The notes below the pieces were generated by a model, which was not told the DNA's origin, searched no databases, and saw only the letters and a list, made by a program, of their open reading frames with translations. From positions 873,001 to 937,000 of the forward strand of contig OX335660.1 of NCBI GenBank assembly GCA_946894095.1: a stretch of DNA of 64,000 nucleotides. Reading direction: 5' to 3'. How positions within the stretch are numbered: position 1 is the stretch's first letter; the number at the start of each line of letters is the position of its first letter. Of this stretch, positions 11,105-21,414 are shown piece by piece. Source of the stretch: Incurvaria masculella. Taxonomy: Eukaryota > Arthropoda > Insecta > Lepidoptera > Incurvariidae. Made by a program: the position numbers and the translations under genes.

Positions 11105-11780
11105 AGCCCAGTATTGTATTGTATTGTTTATTCATCATCCATAGACAGTACACTGCACTCGGATTTGTCATATTTTAGCATTGGCCTGTTCAGCAAAACA
11201 AAACACAGCGAAGAAGAACTGGAAAGAAACTCCGCTGTTTTTTTTTTTCAACGTCCACTAAGGGCCGAGTGCACGAAAGGACAAAAAATCAAAATCAACG
11301 TCAACGTCTGATCAAACACGTCACTTTGTGTGGACACTATTGAAGGAACTCTATGCGGATCACTAAAAGTGACGTGTTTGCACATTGATTAACTCGTCCT
11401 TCTCTTCGTGCAACCGGGGCTAAGGGCCGAGTGCACGAAAGAACAAAAAAATCAAAATCAACGTCAAAGTATGATCAAACACGTCACTTTGTGTGGACAG
11501 TACGGAAGGAACTCTATGTGGTTCACTAAAAGTGACGTGTTTGAACATTGATCAACTCAGCTGTTTCTTCGTGCAACCGGGGCTTAGTCTAAGTTTACAA
11601 AAGTGTTTGTCAATTATTTTAACAAAAACATAGGTAAAAAACTAAATTCACATGAATACACAAAAATTTACAATCCATGCCGTATGCAACAGTTCATGAC
11701 AAATATCATTTTATTTGCAAAGACAATCCCCTCCAACTAATATGTTGCCAATTGGAGCAGGCCAGTCCCCACAAACAGCA
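11105..11780 (-). mobile_element. D-family LINE 3' end, interrupted by two L MITEs
   Basis: On the minus strand this is the 3' terminal region of a non-LTR element. It contains a GCCAGTTCTTCTTCGC-like block and a CAAATCCGAGTGCAGTG block, ending in a (CAATA)n-type tail at about 11105-11130. Forward relatives are at 33460-33738, 34610-35011 and 44088-44240. The block is split by two adjacent 163-bp foldbacks (11259-11585), and its upstream end (11720-11780) abuts a 5S-headed SINE. Confidence 0.75.
11259..11585. mobile_element. Two adjacent short foldback MITEs (family L)
   Basis: Units 11259-11420 and 11421-11585 are about 88% alike by eye. Each starts TAAGGGCCGAGTGCACGAA and ends TTCGTGCAACCGGGGC. 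Each has an internal hairpin pairing AACACGTCACTTT with AAAGTGACGTGTT. The outer flanks TAA/TTA fit a TWA target as used by PIF/Harbinger elements. The pair sits exactly inside the CCACTTAGTC of the D-family LINE. Confidence 0.75.
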
Positions 11781-12095
11781 CCCAGTAGTGGCGCGACGCC
11801 TTGCGATTCGATAAGCTGCATGAAGAGACTCTGAGCCGGTTGGATTCTAGATGGGTGACCGTTTTCAACCGTTGAGACTGGCCGTGGTTCGGATCCCACG
11901 TAAAACTGCAGGTCCCCTTCCTTGCTTACTAGGTGGTAGAGTTAACACCGCCGAACGATGGTCTCTCATCGCAATGAAAATTTTACGTGTTTTACATCCA
12001 GTTCAATATAGCCGAGCAATAAAAGGAAGATACTAGGTGGCATGGTACCTAGTTTGCATGTGGTGTGTAAGCCTAATATGTAACATAAAAAAATT
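11781..12095 (+). mobile_element. S-family SINE, 5S-headed, diverged
   Basis: The head keeps GTGGCGCGAC and GGTTGGATTCTAGATGGGTGACC, corresponding to the 5S-like box C region; the box A part is eroded. The body follows (CCTTCCTTGCTTACTAGGTG, GAGCAATAAAAGGAAG) with a short A-rich tail at 12087-12093. Confidence 0.75.
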
Positions 12096-12835
12096 ACGTA
12101 ATGAGATAACGGTATTGTCGTATCCATTACGTACATACAAATATATAATTTTGCATACATACTTTATTAACTACCAGGTTAGATTTCTAGCCGGCGCACG
12201 ATTATTCGGTTAAAAGACAGTTGCAGGTCCTTATATGTCTGGTGGTCGAATATCATTATCATTATATACTGATAGTGCATTACCACCTAGCCTAACTGAA
12301 ATGTAGCTATCGGTGGTGAAAATGCTGACACAGTTTTACATGGTTTCTAAATTGTGAAGGGATATTTCTCAAATGAACATTTCAATCTCAGATATGAAAG
12401 AAATATGTGCAGAAGAGACAATCAGGCGTTGCCCAAAGATACGGACTGAAAACGTTAACTCTCGGCCCAATGATCTGACGTTTATATGGACGTGGTGAAA
12501 ACGGCCGTTAGCAAGTGACGTTCATTCCTTCATGTCCGCATTCGAGTGTGAACACTATCTCGGTTAAGTGCGGTTCCACTAATTTACCATTATCATAAAT
12601 CTCAATACAGTTCAGTAGTAAAATGTTTAGCACCTTCGCCCTATTAGGCTCAAGAAAGTTTACTCACAACTGGGTTATGACTTCCATAAACTGCTAAGTT
12701 CTTTCTTTACATATTACGCGACGATACTTACGCTGCAGAGTAGGCTCTTCGAACAGGAAACCGAAATAGTATGGGAAGAAGTTCAATGGTGCCTCGTTGG
12801 AACATCTAATAGTTTAGTAATAAACCAGAGTTGTG
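12096..12835. other. Intergenic DNA, no gene recognised
   Basis: Mixed-composition unique-looking DNA with no repeat or exon I can support. Confidence 0.35.
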
Positions 12836-12948
12836 TATGTGACATATATGTACGTATAATCGACCGTGAAGCAAGGACACGTGAATTAAGGAAAGAGCGC
12901 AGTGAAAAGAACTACTTTACGAATATACTGCAAGACTGGACCCGTACC
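12836..12948 (-). mobile_element. Foldback MITE, family H (left arm only)
   Basis: Contains GTACGTATAATCGACCGTGA and AGCAAGGACACGTGAATTAA, matching one arm and part of the centre of the complete H element at 30883-31052. The opposite arm is lost. Confidence 0.65.
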
Positions 12949-13094
12949 AGCAAAACATACTATTCGCGGGTATTGCGTCTACCAATTTCGCCACCGGCTG
13001 TATACCCATAATTTGGAATTCTTCTACAGTCCCTCCTCCCGTAATAAATGCCTCCTACTAACACAGTGTTTAAGATTATACCTACAAACTTAAT

Positions 13095-13644
13095 TTAAGG
13101 CGGCCCAACCCGGCGGGCCTAACTCATCCGCGGGCACAGTACAAAACCGTGCTGTTGCGCTCTGGGACCTTCTCTGTTTCAAAGAATAAGACAGGCTCCG
13201 TGATGAGGAAGATGCAACATGTCCACAAAAAACTCAATGTGCATAGTGTATGATTTAGTAAGATTTACGAAAATTTTAATTTCAAAACGACTTATAGCTA
13301 AAAGTAAACCACGACCGCTGTAGTCAAAAATCTAACAAAAAACAAATAGATCATAAATCTTGATTAATTAAGCTATGTCTGATGACTAATCTTTTTACGA
13401 TGTTCTTACTTTATCATTGCGTAATCCACCTCCAAAGTTATCGTATAAAACGCGCGAAAAATTCGAACTTTCGGATCTTATAACTTAGAAACCAAACACA
13501 ATTTTACAATGCCAATGGTCATCAGACATCTAGTTCGATCAAATAAAGCTATTTTGAGCAAAATTTTGGATCTCTGACAAGAAATATGGGCGTGATCTTC
13601 TTTCCCCTTTTGTATAGGGAGATGAGCGGGTTGGGCCACCTTAA
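13095..13644 (+). mobile_element. TTAA-flanked MITE, family A copy 2
   Basis: TTAA at 13095-13098 and 13641-13644. Termini GGCGGCCCAACCCG and CGGGTTGGGCCACC. The interior is colinear with copy 1, with scattered substitutions, indicating a moderately old burst. Confidence 0.9.
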
Positions 13645-14045
13645 CGCTTCATCTGCGTTGCGGACATTGACCGCTAAGATTGAACATTCAAACATATTGC
13701 CGTCGTCACCGTCGTTTTGCAGGTTCGGTTCAAGCCTTGCTGTATATTAATAAAGTCGTTATTTTTACTGGGCTCTTTCTTCAGTTAATGTATCCCCCCA
13801 TTCCCATCATTTTTCCATCATTCATTGAGATAACCGTAGGAACGGGCAGATAGCACCTGCGCAAGCCAACATCACACACCGTCCGGCAGGGCCGACACGC
13901 GGTCTAACGAACTCATCGGGAGGCGGCGGCGGCGGTGGGGTGGTGCGGAGGGGGAGGCGTAGTCGGCTGGACCGCAACAAATTGAGTTCGCGGCCACCAC
14001 GGGCTGTGCCTCGTCACGGCACGACCACTCGATCATTACTCAAAT
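13645..14045. other. Intergenic DNA with H fragment and GC-rich patch
   Basis: Bases 13738-13795 resemble the centre of the H MITE (TTTTTACTGGGCTCTTTCTT). Bases 13860-14030 are GC-rich with a (GGC)n run at 13922-13937 and show no recognisable exon. Confidence 0.45.
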
Positions 14046-14330
14046 TTATTTCCGTAATCTATACAAATATAATAAAGCCGAAGATTTGCTTTCGTTTTGT
14101 TTGAATGCGCTAATCTCTGGAACTACCATTCGGATTAGACAAGCTATTTTTGCATTTGACAGGCCAATTCTTGAGGAAGATTTTAGTCTATTAAACAACA
14201 CGCTACGGCCCTGAGAGGCCGAGCAAAAAGATAAAAAAGTCTGAAAGCCATTCTCATAGATAGCGGTATGGGTCAAAACGAAATTGCAAATTTCATTCAT
14301 AATTTCATCAAGAATCAGAGGCACAAGAAC
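14046..14330. repeat. Degraded interspersed repeat of a type common in moths
   Basis: The phrase TTTGAATGCGCTAATCTCTG with the following GGAACTACCATTCGGATT is typical of a widespread lepidopteran repeat found near LINE 3' regions. The overlapping 92-codon reverse frame is incidental. Confidence 0.5.
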
Positions 14331-14535
14331 ATTCAGATTTTTAATCAGATAAACTACACAGAATGTATAGCATAAAAATTCTTAGTATTTATCTTTGTCG
14401 AGTTTGAAGTGATAAACAATTAAATTATACCTATTTTATATAAAGTTAAAAAAATCTAAATTTAATTAATAATTCTAAAGTAGTTGAGATTGTAAAATGA
14501 ATTGGTTAGCAACCAGTCATGTAACTTTTTTTATA

Positions 14536-14880
14536 TTAATGATATTTTTTTTCATTTGTGATGTTATCTGGTAGCTTATTATGAATATTTGTGGCGTTAA
14601 AATGTAGGCCAGTTAGATTTTTTTTTATTTTGGGCTTTACTTGCTGACTTTTATTTCTTGTATTGTAAATGTGTTGTAGACAGTCAAATTCCTGAGGGTT
14701 GCTCCGGAAAAAGAGTGCTACTTTTTTACATAAATATCTTAGACTGTGGGATTTAAGTGATTTGAATAAAGGACGGCCACTGGCGTCCTTTATTCACTTC
14801 GATTTGGTAATACTTCTCAATGCTCTCTTTTGTAGTTTAAATACTCTCTCTGTAATGTTGTGTTTTAAAAACTTACGGTT
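14536..14880 (-). mobile_element. LINE ORF2 C-terminal relic
   Basis: Minus-strand translation gives FLKHNITERVFKLQKRALRS (from about 14870). After a frame disruption near 14795 it gives GRPLFKSLKSHSLRYLCKKV, then IYNTRNKSQ and HFNATNIHNKLPDNI, ending at a stop (14536-14538). This is the region after the reverse-transcriptase core in jockey-like LINEs. The frameshift makes it a dead copy. It may belong to the same broad group as 1-1023, which cannot be tested by eye because they do not overlap. Confidence 0.8.
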
Positions 14881-14902
14881 TTCTGGTGTGCAATGCCGTG
14901 CT

Positions 14903-14948
14903 TGGCCGACGTATTTCGCCTCCCACGACGGAAGCATCGTCAGGGCCA
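14903..14948 (-). ncRNA. Hammerhead ribozyme motif, complete core
   Basis: Minus strand, 5' to 3': stem I strand TGGCC (14948-14944), CTGACGA core (14943-14937), stem II GCTTCC paired with GGGAGGC around a short loop (14936-14918), and GAAA (14917-14914). A very short stem III/loop (TACGT) follows, then cleavage-site C of GTC (14908), then GGCCA closing stem I with five pairs (14907-14903). All invariant positions CUGANGA, GAAA and a UH cleavage site are present. Minimal stem III is typical of hammerheads in Penelope-like elements and retrozymes. Activity is not shown by sequence alone. Confidence 0.7.
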
Positions 14949-15879
14949 CTTCGTTGCCCTCAAGTTACGTCTGGCAGCCCGGCTCGTCAAACGGTAACGG
15001 CGGGCGTAGGCTGCGAAGATTGTAGGTGTGGGTAGGTTCGGGCTGCCTCGTGGATGCGGGTAGGTGGTCAATTTGCACAATATAGCTAACGGTGTCAGCT
15101 GGTGCCACTGTGACTTGTGTGCCCTTCGGTCTATGTTGAGCAAGTAGTGGAGTCCAAGACGGAGAGAGTCTGATACTGTCGTCCCTGTTGATCCTCTCTA
15201 TACTCCTATTAGTACACCCAAACTCAATATCATAGGATAGTATCGAGAATAGATAGCCATAGTATGCGTGTTTAAGAGCTTAGGTCTTAAGATTTTGTAA
15301 GAATGTTGAGACAGTGGCATGCCTTGACGAGAAGAGAAATACAAAGCGCCGGATTTGACTGGTATCTTCCGCATCAAAATCCACGAGCAAGAGCTTGGCT
15401 GAACGCTTTACTATAACTTATCAGTATTGCGACGATTGTATATGCGAAGCCTTAGAATTATATGTACACTTTTAAGAACATTATTTTTGTGTCAATGGAA
15501 TAAAAAAAGTTTTAGTCGATATTTGGGGTCTGGAAAGGTTGTCCTGCCGGCGCTAGGCACGGCGGCGGGACCGGACGGTTCCAATGCGGCGGAACATAAT
15601 GCAGCTAGCGACTAATTACGCTGCCCGTCGCTGAGATTGTTCCGATCCAGTGGGCCCTGTACTAACGTGCTTACATCTCATATGACGCTTGCAATTCTGA
15701 GTGGTGTCGGTGCAACTGCAAATTAGGTTTTACATTTAACTGTGCTACGCAATTCGCCAATTTTGGGGCCTCTAGGCCTTTCGTTTTACCCTGCATCTCC
15801 GGCGGAAAAGTCTATGCAATGTCAAAGAATATCTAATAAATGTCAACGTAGTAATGCCGCCGGCACAAATAGTAGACTA
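14949..15879. other. Repeat-derived DNA upstream of the ribozyme, unclassified
   Basis: On the minus strand the 250 bases before the ribozyme can be read through several interrupted frames (a phrase HTYNLRSLRP near 15040), suggesting a degraded retroelement. 15250-15880 shows nothing recognisable apart from a GC-rich patch at 15540-15660. Confidence 0.4.
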
Positions 15880-16573
15880 GGAGGTCGCGACAAAAATGGT
15901 AACGCTAACGTAAATGCCTGAAATTGAGTTCACGGGATAAAGACCAACCTACTGAAGCGAAATGTGTCAGTCTGCCTGTTCCATGGAGCATGGAGCAGCT
16001 CGCATTCGTGACGAAATGCACTTATCGAACTCTGAAAGAGAAAGACAGTGGTGCAAGTTGGTATTGAACCCGGGCCTCTGGTACGCTAGGCCAGTCCCCG
16101 CACCACTAGGCTACGAGCCGCGAGCCATGTGGTTGCGTTATGTAGATTAGGCGCCTGAAAAAGTTGTTATGGTGACAAAAAATATATGTATATGATAAGG
16201 TAAATGGATGTAAATGACGAAGCATGAAAGTATCAGTACATACTTGCTTAGCAATACAAAAACTGGACAAATATTGAATTGCATTTCGTAGTTATAGACG
16301 ATTTAGGTAACGGATATAACTTTAGGTATATTTACGTATTCAATTAAAAAACCGACTGGTTATTGTTGTATAAATAATAGGTATCAATGTTTCCAGACAA
16401 TCAGTATATTCATCAACAGGTACATACCAGCATCTATTTTATATAGCCAATCTACATAACGCAACCACTTGGCATGGGCAGACCGACATATTTAGCATCA
16501 GAGGGTTGGTCTCTAACATGTGAACCCAGATTCAGCCATTTACCTTATCGTGACCAAAAATGTCGTGACCTCC
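15880..16573. mobile_element. Foldback MITE, family W copy 1, with a SINE inside
   Basis: The first about 100 bases (GGAGGTCGCGAC, GCCTGAAATTGAGTTCAC, AAAGACCAACC, GTCAGTCTGCCTGT) are the inverted counterpart of the last about 100 (ACAGGCAGAC-like, GGTTGGTCTCTAAC, GTGAACCCAGATTCAGCC, GTCGTGACCTCC). The interior is AT-rich. An S-SINE head (15981-16121) is inserted just inside the left arm. Copy 2 is at 49372-50336. Confidence 0.8.
15981..16121 (-). mobile_element. S-family SINE head, 3'-truncated
   Basis: Reverse-strand tRNA-like head and adjoining segment: GTAGCCTAGTGGTGCGGGGA (A-box region) and GGGTTCAATACCAACTTGC (B-box region), then AGTTCGATAAGTGCATTTCG. The body and tail are absent. Confidence 0.8.
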
Positions 16574-16950
16574 ATGAATATAGGTTTCACATTCAAATGG
16601 CGCTACGCAAACAGATTCACATATTTATGTAAGTTTTTGACATGTAACATTGCGCACACATAAACATCTCATTATGTCCGCATTACATATGTGTTAGTCC
16701 TGTGAAATAGAATGTTACGGCCAAAACATAGATTAACAACAAATGCATTATAGAAATAATTCGATGGTGTTAACTATTAGAATTAGATAGAATATTTATT
16801 TTTAGAATATTTTTACTAAACATTTGGTATTAAGAAATTGTATACTATATTATGATTTTGCAGATATATTTTTTATTTCAGTTTATTCGTATTTATACAA
16901 CAATGGAGCCATCTATGTAGATTCATTTGAAGAACTTAGTATGTAGGAGG

Positions 16951-17165
16951 GATCATTCCGACCGGGTTGGCACCATCGCATTGAATGAGAAATGAGCAAA
17001 AAGGCAAAGGGAATTATCGGTTTTTTCTATTCAGTTAAATGCAGCCGCACAATAGAAGGAAGTTCTGGCATGGCACCTAGTTTACATTTGGTGTGCGGGG
17101 CGAATGTAATTTGTCAGTAGGTGTGATAATAGTCATTTATGTCCAGTTCTATAAAAAAACATCAG
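16951..17165 (+). mobile_element. S-family SINE body, old copy
   Basis: Recognisable by CCGACCGGGTTGGCACCATC, ATGCAGCCGCACAATAGAAG and TTCTGGCATGGCACCTAG, ending in an A run at 17152-17158. Many substitutions; closest to the 5S-type body. Confidence 0.7.
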
Positions 17166-18288
17166 GGTCATTCTTCTTGTAGCCCTTCTTTTTCGTATTA
17201 TGCGAGCGTTTCGAATTATTTCAAGTTGAGAAGAGATGTCAATGATCTGTCTTTAGATTATTAGCACTTAAAGCATTACAAGAGAGAGTATCGATGAATT
17301 ATATTAATTGTGTTGTTCCTAAATCACCACTCGAAACTTGTGTCGCTAAGCTCTGCGAGTAAAGCCCTAGTTAGGCGGTTAACCCGTAATGGGGTACGCC
17401 AGAACAGCTCCGAAATGCCTCTAATATGGCTGTTAATGCGGGCAAAACATTCACCACAGTAACGAGATAGCGGGCCGCAACGACCCGATACCGGGGGCTC
17501 ATGTCCCGGCACGACATAATGCGACCCGAAAATGCTTTTGTACAGTACATCCCGGCGACGCTGCCGCATGTGATCCAGATAGGTGCGTTTTAAACGGATT
17601 GCAACACAAGAGACCTTAGTTCGAGTTCTAACCTAAACCGGCGTTACGCAAAACCGGTCGACTAGAATTTATGATAATTGGAGAGCGCCGCGGTGGGCGT
17701 CAGTCGAACTAACATTTACGCGTCAACGGCTTCAATGCGTTATCAAATCAAACTTGGACTCGTAACTATACGTATAGAGAGGCAGGCTGGCAGAAAGACA
17801 GCAAATCATGCACCCAAATATTGAGCCAACATCCTCAGCACAGCCACCCATACCCATAAGGGTTTGCATAAAAAAAGCTACTTTGAAAGTCAAGTGATAA
17901 TAATCGGACGGATCACTGACAATCATAAACACAAAAGGCTAACAACGTGACGCGTTAAGTCGTTGTAGTTAGAGTCAAGTGTAGGACTACAGTTTGCTAA
18001 CTTCTCGATGGCGATTCCTTCAATGCCAGTTAAGGTTAAAACTCAGACTACGGGTTTTCGGCTAGAGGGCACAGAAAAACTCATGCGAGGACTTTCGGAT
18101 GATACAAAATGGTAAAGCAGATATTTTCGAGCTCGCAGGAAGGCTTTACCTTCGAATGACAAAAAAAGATAATGCAAGGATTTTTATTTCATGGAGATAC
18201 GTTCGGCTTTTGAAGGACTCGAAAAGGTTCAGAGGGCATGTCAATTCAAAATGGGGGCTATTGCATCAGCCATTCGGTGTGTTGGCTT
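17166..18288. other. Intergenic DNA, no gene recognised
   Basis: Bases 17320-17580 are GC-rich and hold an 81-codon reverse frame (17324-17569) with CGECF and HIRG phrases but no family I can name. The remainder is unremarkable. Confidence 0.4.
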
Positions 18289-18438
18289 TCACTGCTGGAC
18301 ATAGGCCTCTCCAATTTTTCTCCGGCCTTCCCGGCATTTAGCGGTGAGGAACCACTGCTTTCCGCCGACGCACTTGATGTCATCGTCCCACCGGCGGCGG
18401 GTGTTCTTCCCACACTCCGTTTTCCTGTCCACGGTCGC
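18289..18438 (-). mobile_element. RTE-type LINE C-terminus relic
   Basis: A 49-codon minus-strand frame ends in a stop at 18289-18291 and contains TRRRWDDDIK, GGKQWFLTAKCREGRRK and IGEAYVQQ. This matches the post-RT tail of RTE-clade LINEs, which usually read RRWxDDI...W...A.DR..W...GEAYVQQW. The final W is replaced by the stop. Confidence 0.75.
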
Positions 18439-19191
18439 CGATGTAGGACACGGTTACTCTAACGGTCTTCATCGATTAATTATATTTTTTCTAATATAAA
18501 TAAAGATAAATTGCATTCCTTGCATGAAATTGGTTGAGTGAAGCGCGTTAGTCGTAATTCAGGGGAGTACCAGTACCATGCCCCCCTCCTCCGGTCGGTC
18601 CTGTTACGGGCAGCCGAGTGTCTGGCTATCGTGGGGGCAGCGCAATGTATCTTGGTGGCGCCGTTATTGCTGTCCGGCGGTCGCGGGGCAACAGAGCGAG
18701 CTGTCACGATGAAATTATTGTAGCTGCTAGCGGCTCTCCGGTTAGCCTAATTGTGGGTGTCTGTCAGAGTAGAGCAGATGCTTCCGAGCGGAGTTAGCGA
18801 GGAGCGGGGAAGGCTAGCCAAACCTTTTTACAGATGGCTCTATAATGGCTTGCCCTTGTCAAATCGGCCTTGCTTTTATTATGTCACACATTTGTGATTG
18901 ATTTCAACTATTTTCTTGTTGTGTTCACATTGTTGCGTTGCGTATCACGTTATTGTTATGCGTTCACTTTCTATGCAGGTTAGAATCGAATATTCACATG
19001 TATCGACATTCGTGTGACGCAGGATTACATTTTACAAACATGTATGCTTCGAAATTACCGTTGTTTAGTGTTTGTGAAGATGATGCCACGTTTCGGACCA
19101 AACATTCGGTACATCGTCAGGCGGAGGCCGAAAGGGAACTGAGTTAGTCGCGTTCCGCAATTGACGAAGATTGTAGCTGTGGGTAAGGGGT
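18439..19191. other. Intergenic DNA, GC-rich patch
   Basis: Bases 18540-18720 are GC-rich with CpGs and could be an eroded promoter or repeat. No exon, start or splice pattern is convincing. Confidence 0.35.
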
Positions 19192-19598
19192 TTTTTTATA
19201 TTTTTTTATGCGACCTGACATGGATGGCTACTACCACACAACTACCGTTATGGTATTAGCCCAATACACCACATTCCCGAAGGAAGTAGGTGCCATGCCA
19301 GGACCTTCCCTTAATGAGCACGGCTACATTGAACTGGATGGAAAACACGGACAATCTTTCATTGCCGCTTCGACCATCTTTTCATCCAATGCGATGGTAC
19401 CAACCCGGCGGGCTTAAACCCTACCACCTAGTAAGGGAAGGGGACCTACAGTTTTACATGGGTTCCGAACCATGGAGCAGCTCGCATTCGTGACGAAATG
19501 CACGTATCAAAGAGAAGGACAGTGGTGCAAGTCGGAATTGAACCCAGGTCTCTGGTACGCTAGTCCAGTCCCCGCGCCACTAGGTTACGAGCCGCTCA
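19192..19598 (-). mobile_element. S-family SINE, tRNA-like head, full length
   Basis: Minus-strand order: head with CGTAACCTAGTGGCGCGGGG and GGGTTCAATTCCGACTTGC, link GAATGCGAGCTGCTCCATGG, body CCCTTACTAGGTGGTAGGG and ATGAAAAGATGGTCGAAGCG, GTGCTCATTAAGGGAAGGTC, tail GTAGTTGTGTGGTAGTAGCC and an A run read as T at 19191-19197. Confidence 0.9.
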
Positions 19599-19703
19599 GT
19601 AGAGAGGGTAGTAGAGGTAGGAGTAGGGTAGGAACCTGAGCTGCGTTTTGAAGGTCAGATCGTGTGCAGCACGCACCGACTGTGTCTTCAGTACCCTTCT
19701 TAT

Positions 19704-19963
19704 TAGGGTTCCGTACCCAAAGAGTGAAAACGGAACCCTATTACTAAGCCTCCGCTGTCAGTCCGTCCGTCCGTCCGTCCGTCTGTCACAGGGCTGTATC
19801 TCATGAACCGTAATAGGTAGGCAGCTGAAAAATATGACAATAAAAATATTAAAAAAAATAAAGTTAGGTTCCATACAAAAAAACCTGAGTTTTTGTGGTC
19901 AATCTTTTACGATGGTACAGAACTTTTCGTGTGCGAGTCCGACTCGCACTTGGCCGGTGTTTT
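19704..19963 (-). mobile_element. K-family repeat, full length
   Basis: Begins TTAGGGTTCCGTACCCAAAG, then CTAAGCCTCCGCTGTCAG, (TCCG)4, CACAGGGCTGTATCTCATGA, palindrome GTGCGAGTCCGACTCGCAC and CTTGGCCGG at the end. Confidence 0.9.
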
Positions 19964-20173
19964 ATCTTCGGAACGGAGTCAACCCCAGATTACACACAAA
20001 TGACAATGTGAAAGGCCTCGCTATTGACGTTTTTGTATTTGTATATTTCTATGGATTCACCGACTACCGAGATTGTGTTACCAGTATTTTCACTTGGTCA
20101 AACCTAATCCAGTAATTCACCAGCTCCAGGTGCTAATTAACTTTCTCTTCTTTGCTGCTGTTGTGTTCAGAGA

Positions 20174-20448
20174 TCCGGACTTGATAGAAAACAGGGACAA
20201 TTTTCATTGCCGTTTCGACCTCTTTTCATCCAATACAATGGTGCAAACTGGGGTGGGCTTAATCCTACCGCCTATTAGGGGAAGGGAACTTTACCGTTTG
20301 AAATGGATTCCGAACCCCGCTCACTTTCGTAACGAAATGCACTTGTCCAACTCAGAAATAGAAAGAAAGTGTTGCATGAACGGGGCGGGAATTTGACTCC
20401 TTGATCTCTGGCAATTAAGGCAAGTCCCGGCGCCGCTGAGCTACGAGC
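20174..20448 (-). mobile_element. S-family SINE, tail-truncated
   Basis: Reverse-strand head (GTAGCTCAGCGGCGCCGGGA at about 20430-20448) and body (CCTAATAGGCGGTAGGATTA, GATGAAAAGAGGTCGAAACG) with many substitutions; the final 150 bp of the family consensus are absent. Confidence 0.7.
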
Positions 20449-20974
20449 ATATATAAAAATGTACCTATAATGTTCAATATGGAGGTTAACAGCTATTCGG
20501 GCGGAACCTTCTCGCATGATTTCAATAATTACACTGCATTACCCTTGATTGCGAATAATTAAAATAAAGGTTACGAGATAATGTTCATGGGTTCTGGTCC
20601 TTTAATTTGCAAACCTGTAAGTAATTCAGGAGATCGATGCACCTTTAAAGATATCTGGAACTCCAGCCAACTAAGGTTCAGCAACAAATAAGTTCGTGGG
20701 CCTTTAACAGAGTTCAAATGGCGGCCCTGTCCGATCGGTTACGAAAACTGTAATGTTCGGAACTTCGCCTGCCTGCGACACGAACACTGTTGCGGTCCAA
20801 TGTGAACGCTTTCGTAGTCGGAATTGCGATTCGGAATCGCGCCGCGAACGAGCGCTCTTGCTAGCACTGGCACGTTCCCGATGCTACCGTCGTCGCATCG
20901 TTGCGTCGATTGGAATAGGGTTGTCGACACTGACTAAGGCTCTAATCCGTAGACTGCTCGTGGTGTAGACTTGT
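20449..20974. other. Intergenic DNA, no gene recognised
   Basis: 20730-20960 has GC-balanced, CpG-containing sequence with overlapping short frames on both strands. Nothing identifiable. Confidence 0.35.
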
Positions 20975-21388
20975 ACAGCTCGTGGTCTAGGGGCTAGAGG
21001 ACTTGTCTTTCATGCGAGAGGTCTGGGTTTAAATCCTCGCCCGGACATGCCCCACTTTCTTTCTCTTTCCGAGTTGGATAAGTGCATTTCGTTACGAATG
21101 CGAGCTGTTTCATGGTTTGGAACCAATGTAAAACTGTAGGTCCCCTTCCCCTACTAGGTGGTAGGGTTAAGCCCGCCCGGGTTGGTACCACCGCATTGGA
21201 TGAAACTATGGTTGAAGCGGCTTGTCTGAAATTGTCAGTGTTTTCCATCCAGTTCAATGTAGCCGTGCCCATAAAGGGAAGGTCCTGTCATGGCACCTAA
21301 TTCCTTCGGAAATGTGGTGTATTGGGCTAATATCATAACGTTAGTTGTGTGGTATTAGCCATCCATGTCAGGTTGCATAATAAAAAGA
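20975..21388 (+). mobile_element. S-family SINE with tRNA-Glu-like head, full length
   Basis: The head CGTGGTCTAGGGGCTAGAGG with the anticodon-loop segment CTTTCATG and T-arm GGGTTTAAATCCTC closely follows tRNA-Glu (TGGTCTAGTGGCTAGGAT, CTTTCAC, GGGTTCGATTCC). The body is of tRNA type (CCTTCCCCTACTAGGTGG) and the tail is GTAGCCGTGCCCATAAAGGG. A sister copy is at 46605-47007. The head type is distinct from that of 19192-19598 although the body is the same. Confidence 0.88.
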
Positions 21389-21414
21389 GGGAAGAAATGC
21401 ATATTTTATCGGTT

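Noticed and set aside
17324..17569. 81-codon reverse frame with a CxxC...H pattern as a zinc-finger gene
   Set aside because: The spacing does not fit a known finger and there is no start or splice context; perhaps a LINE remnant.
20975..21050. tRNA-Glu gene
   Set aside because: The match covers the boxes, but stems do not pair properly and the sequence is the head of a repeated 410-bp element.
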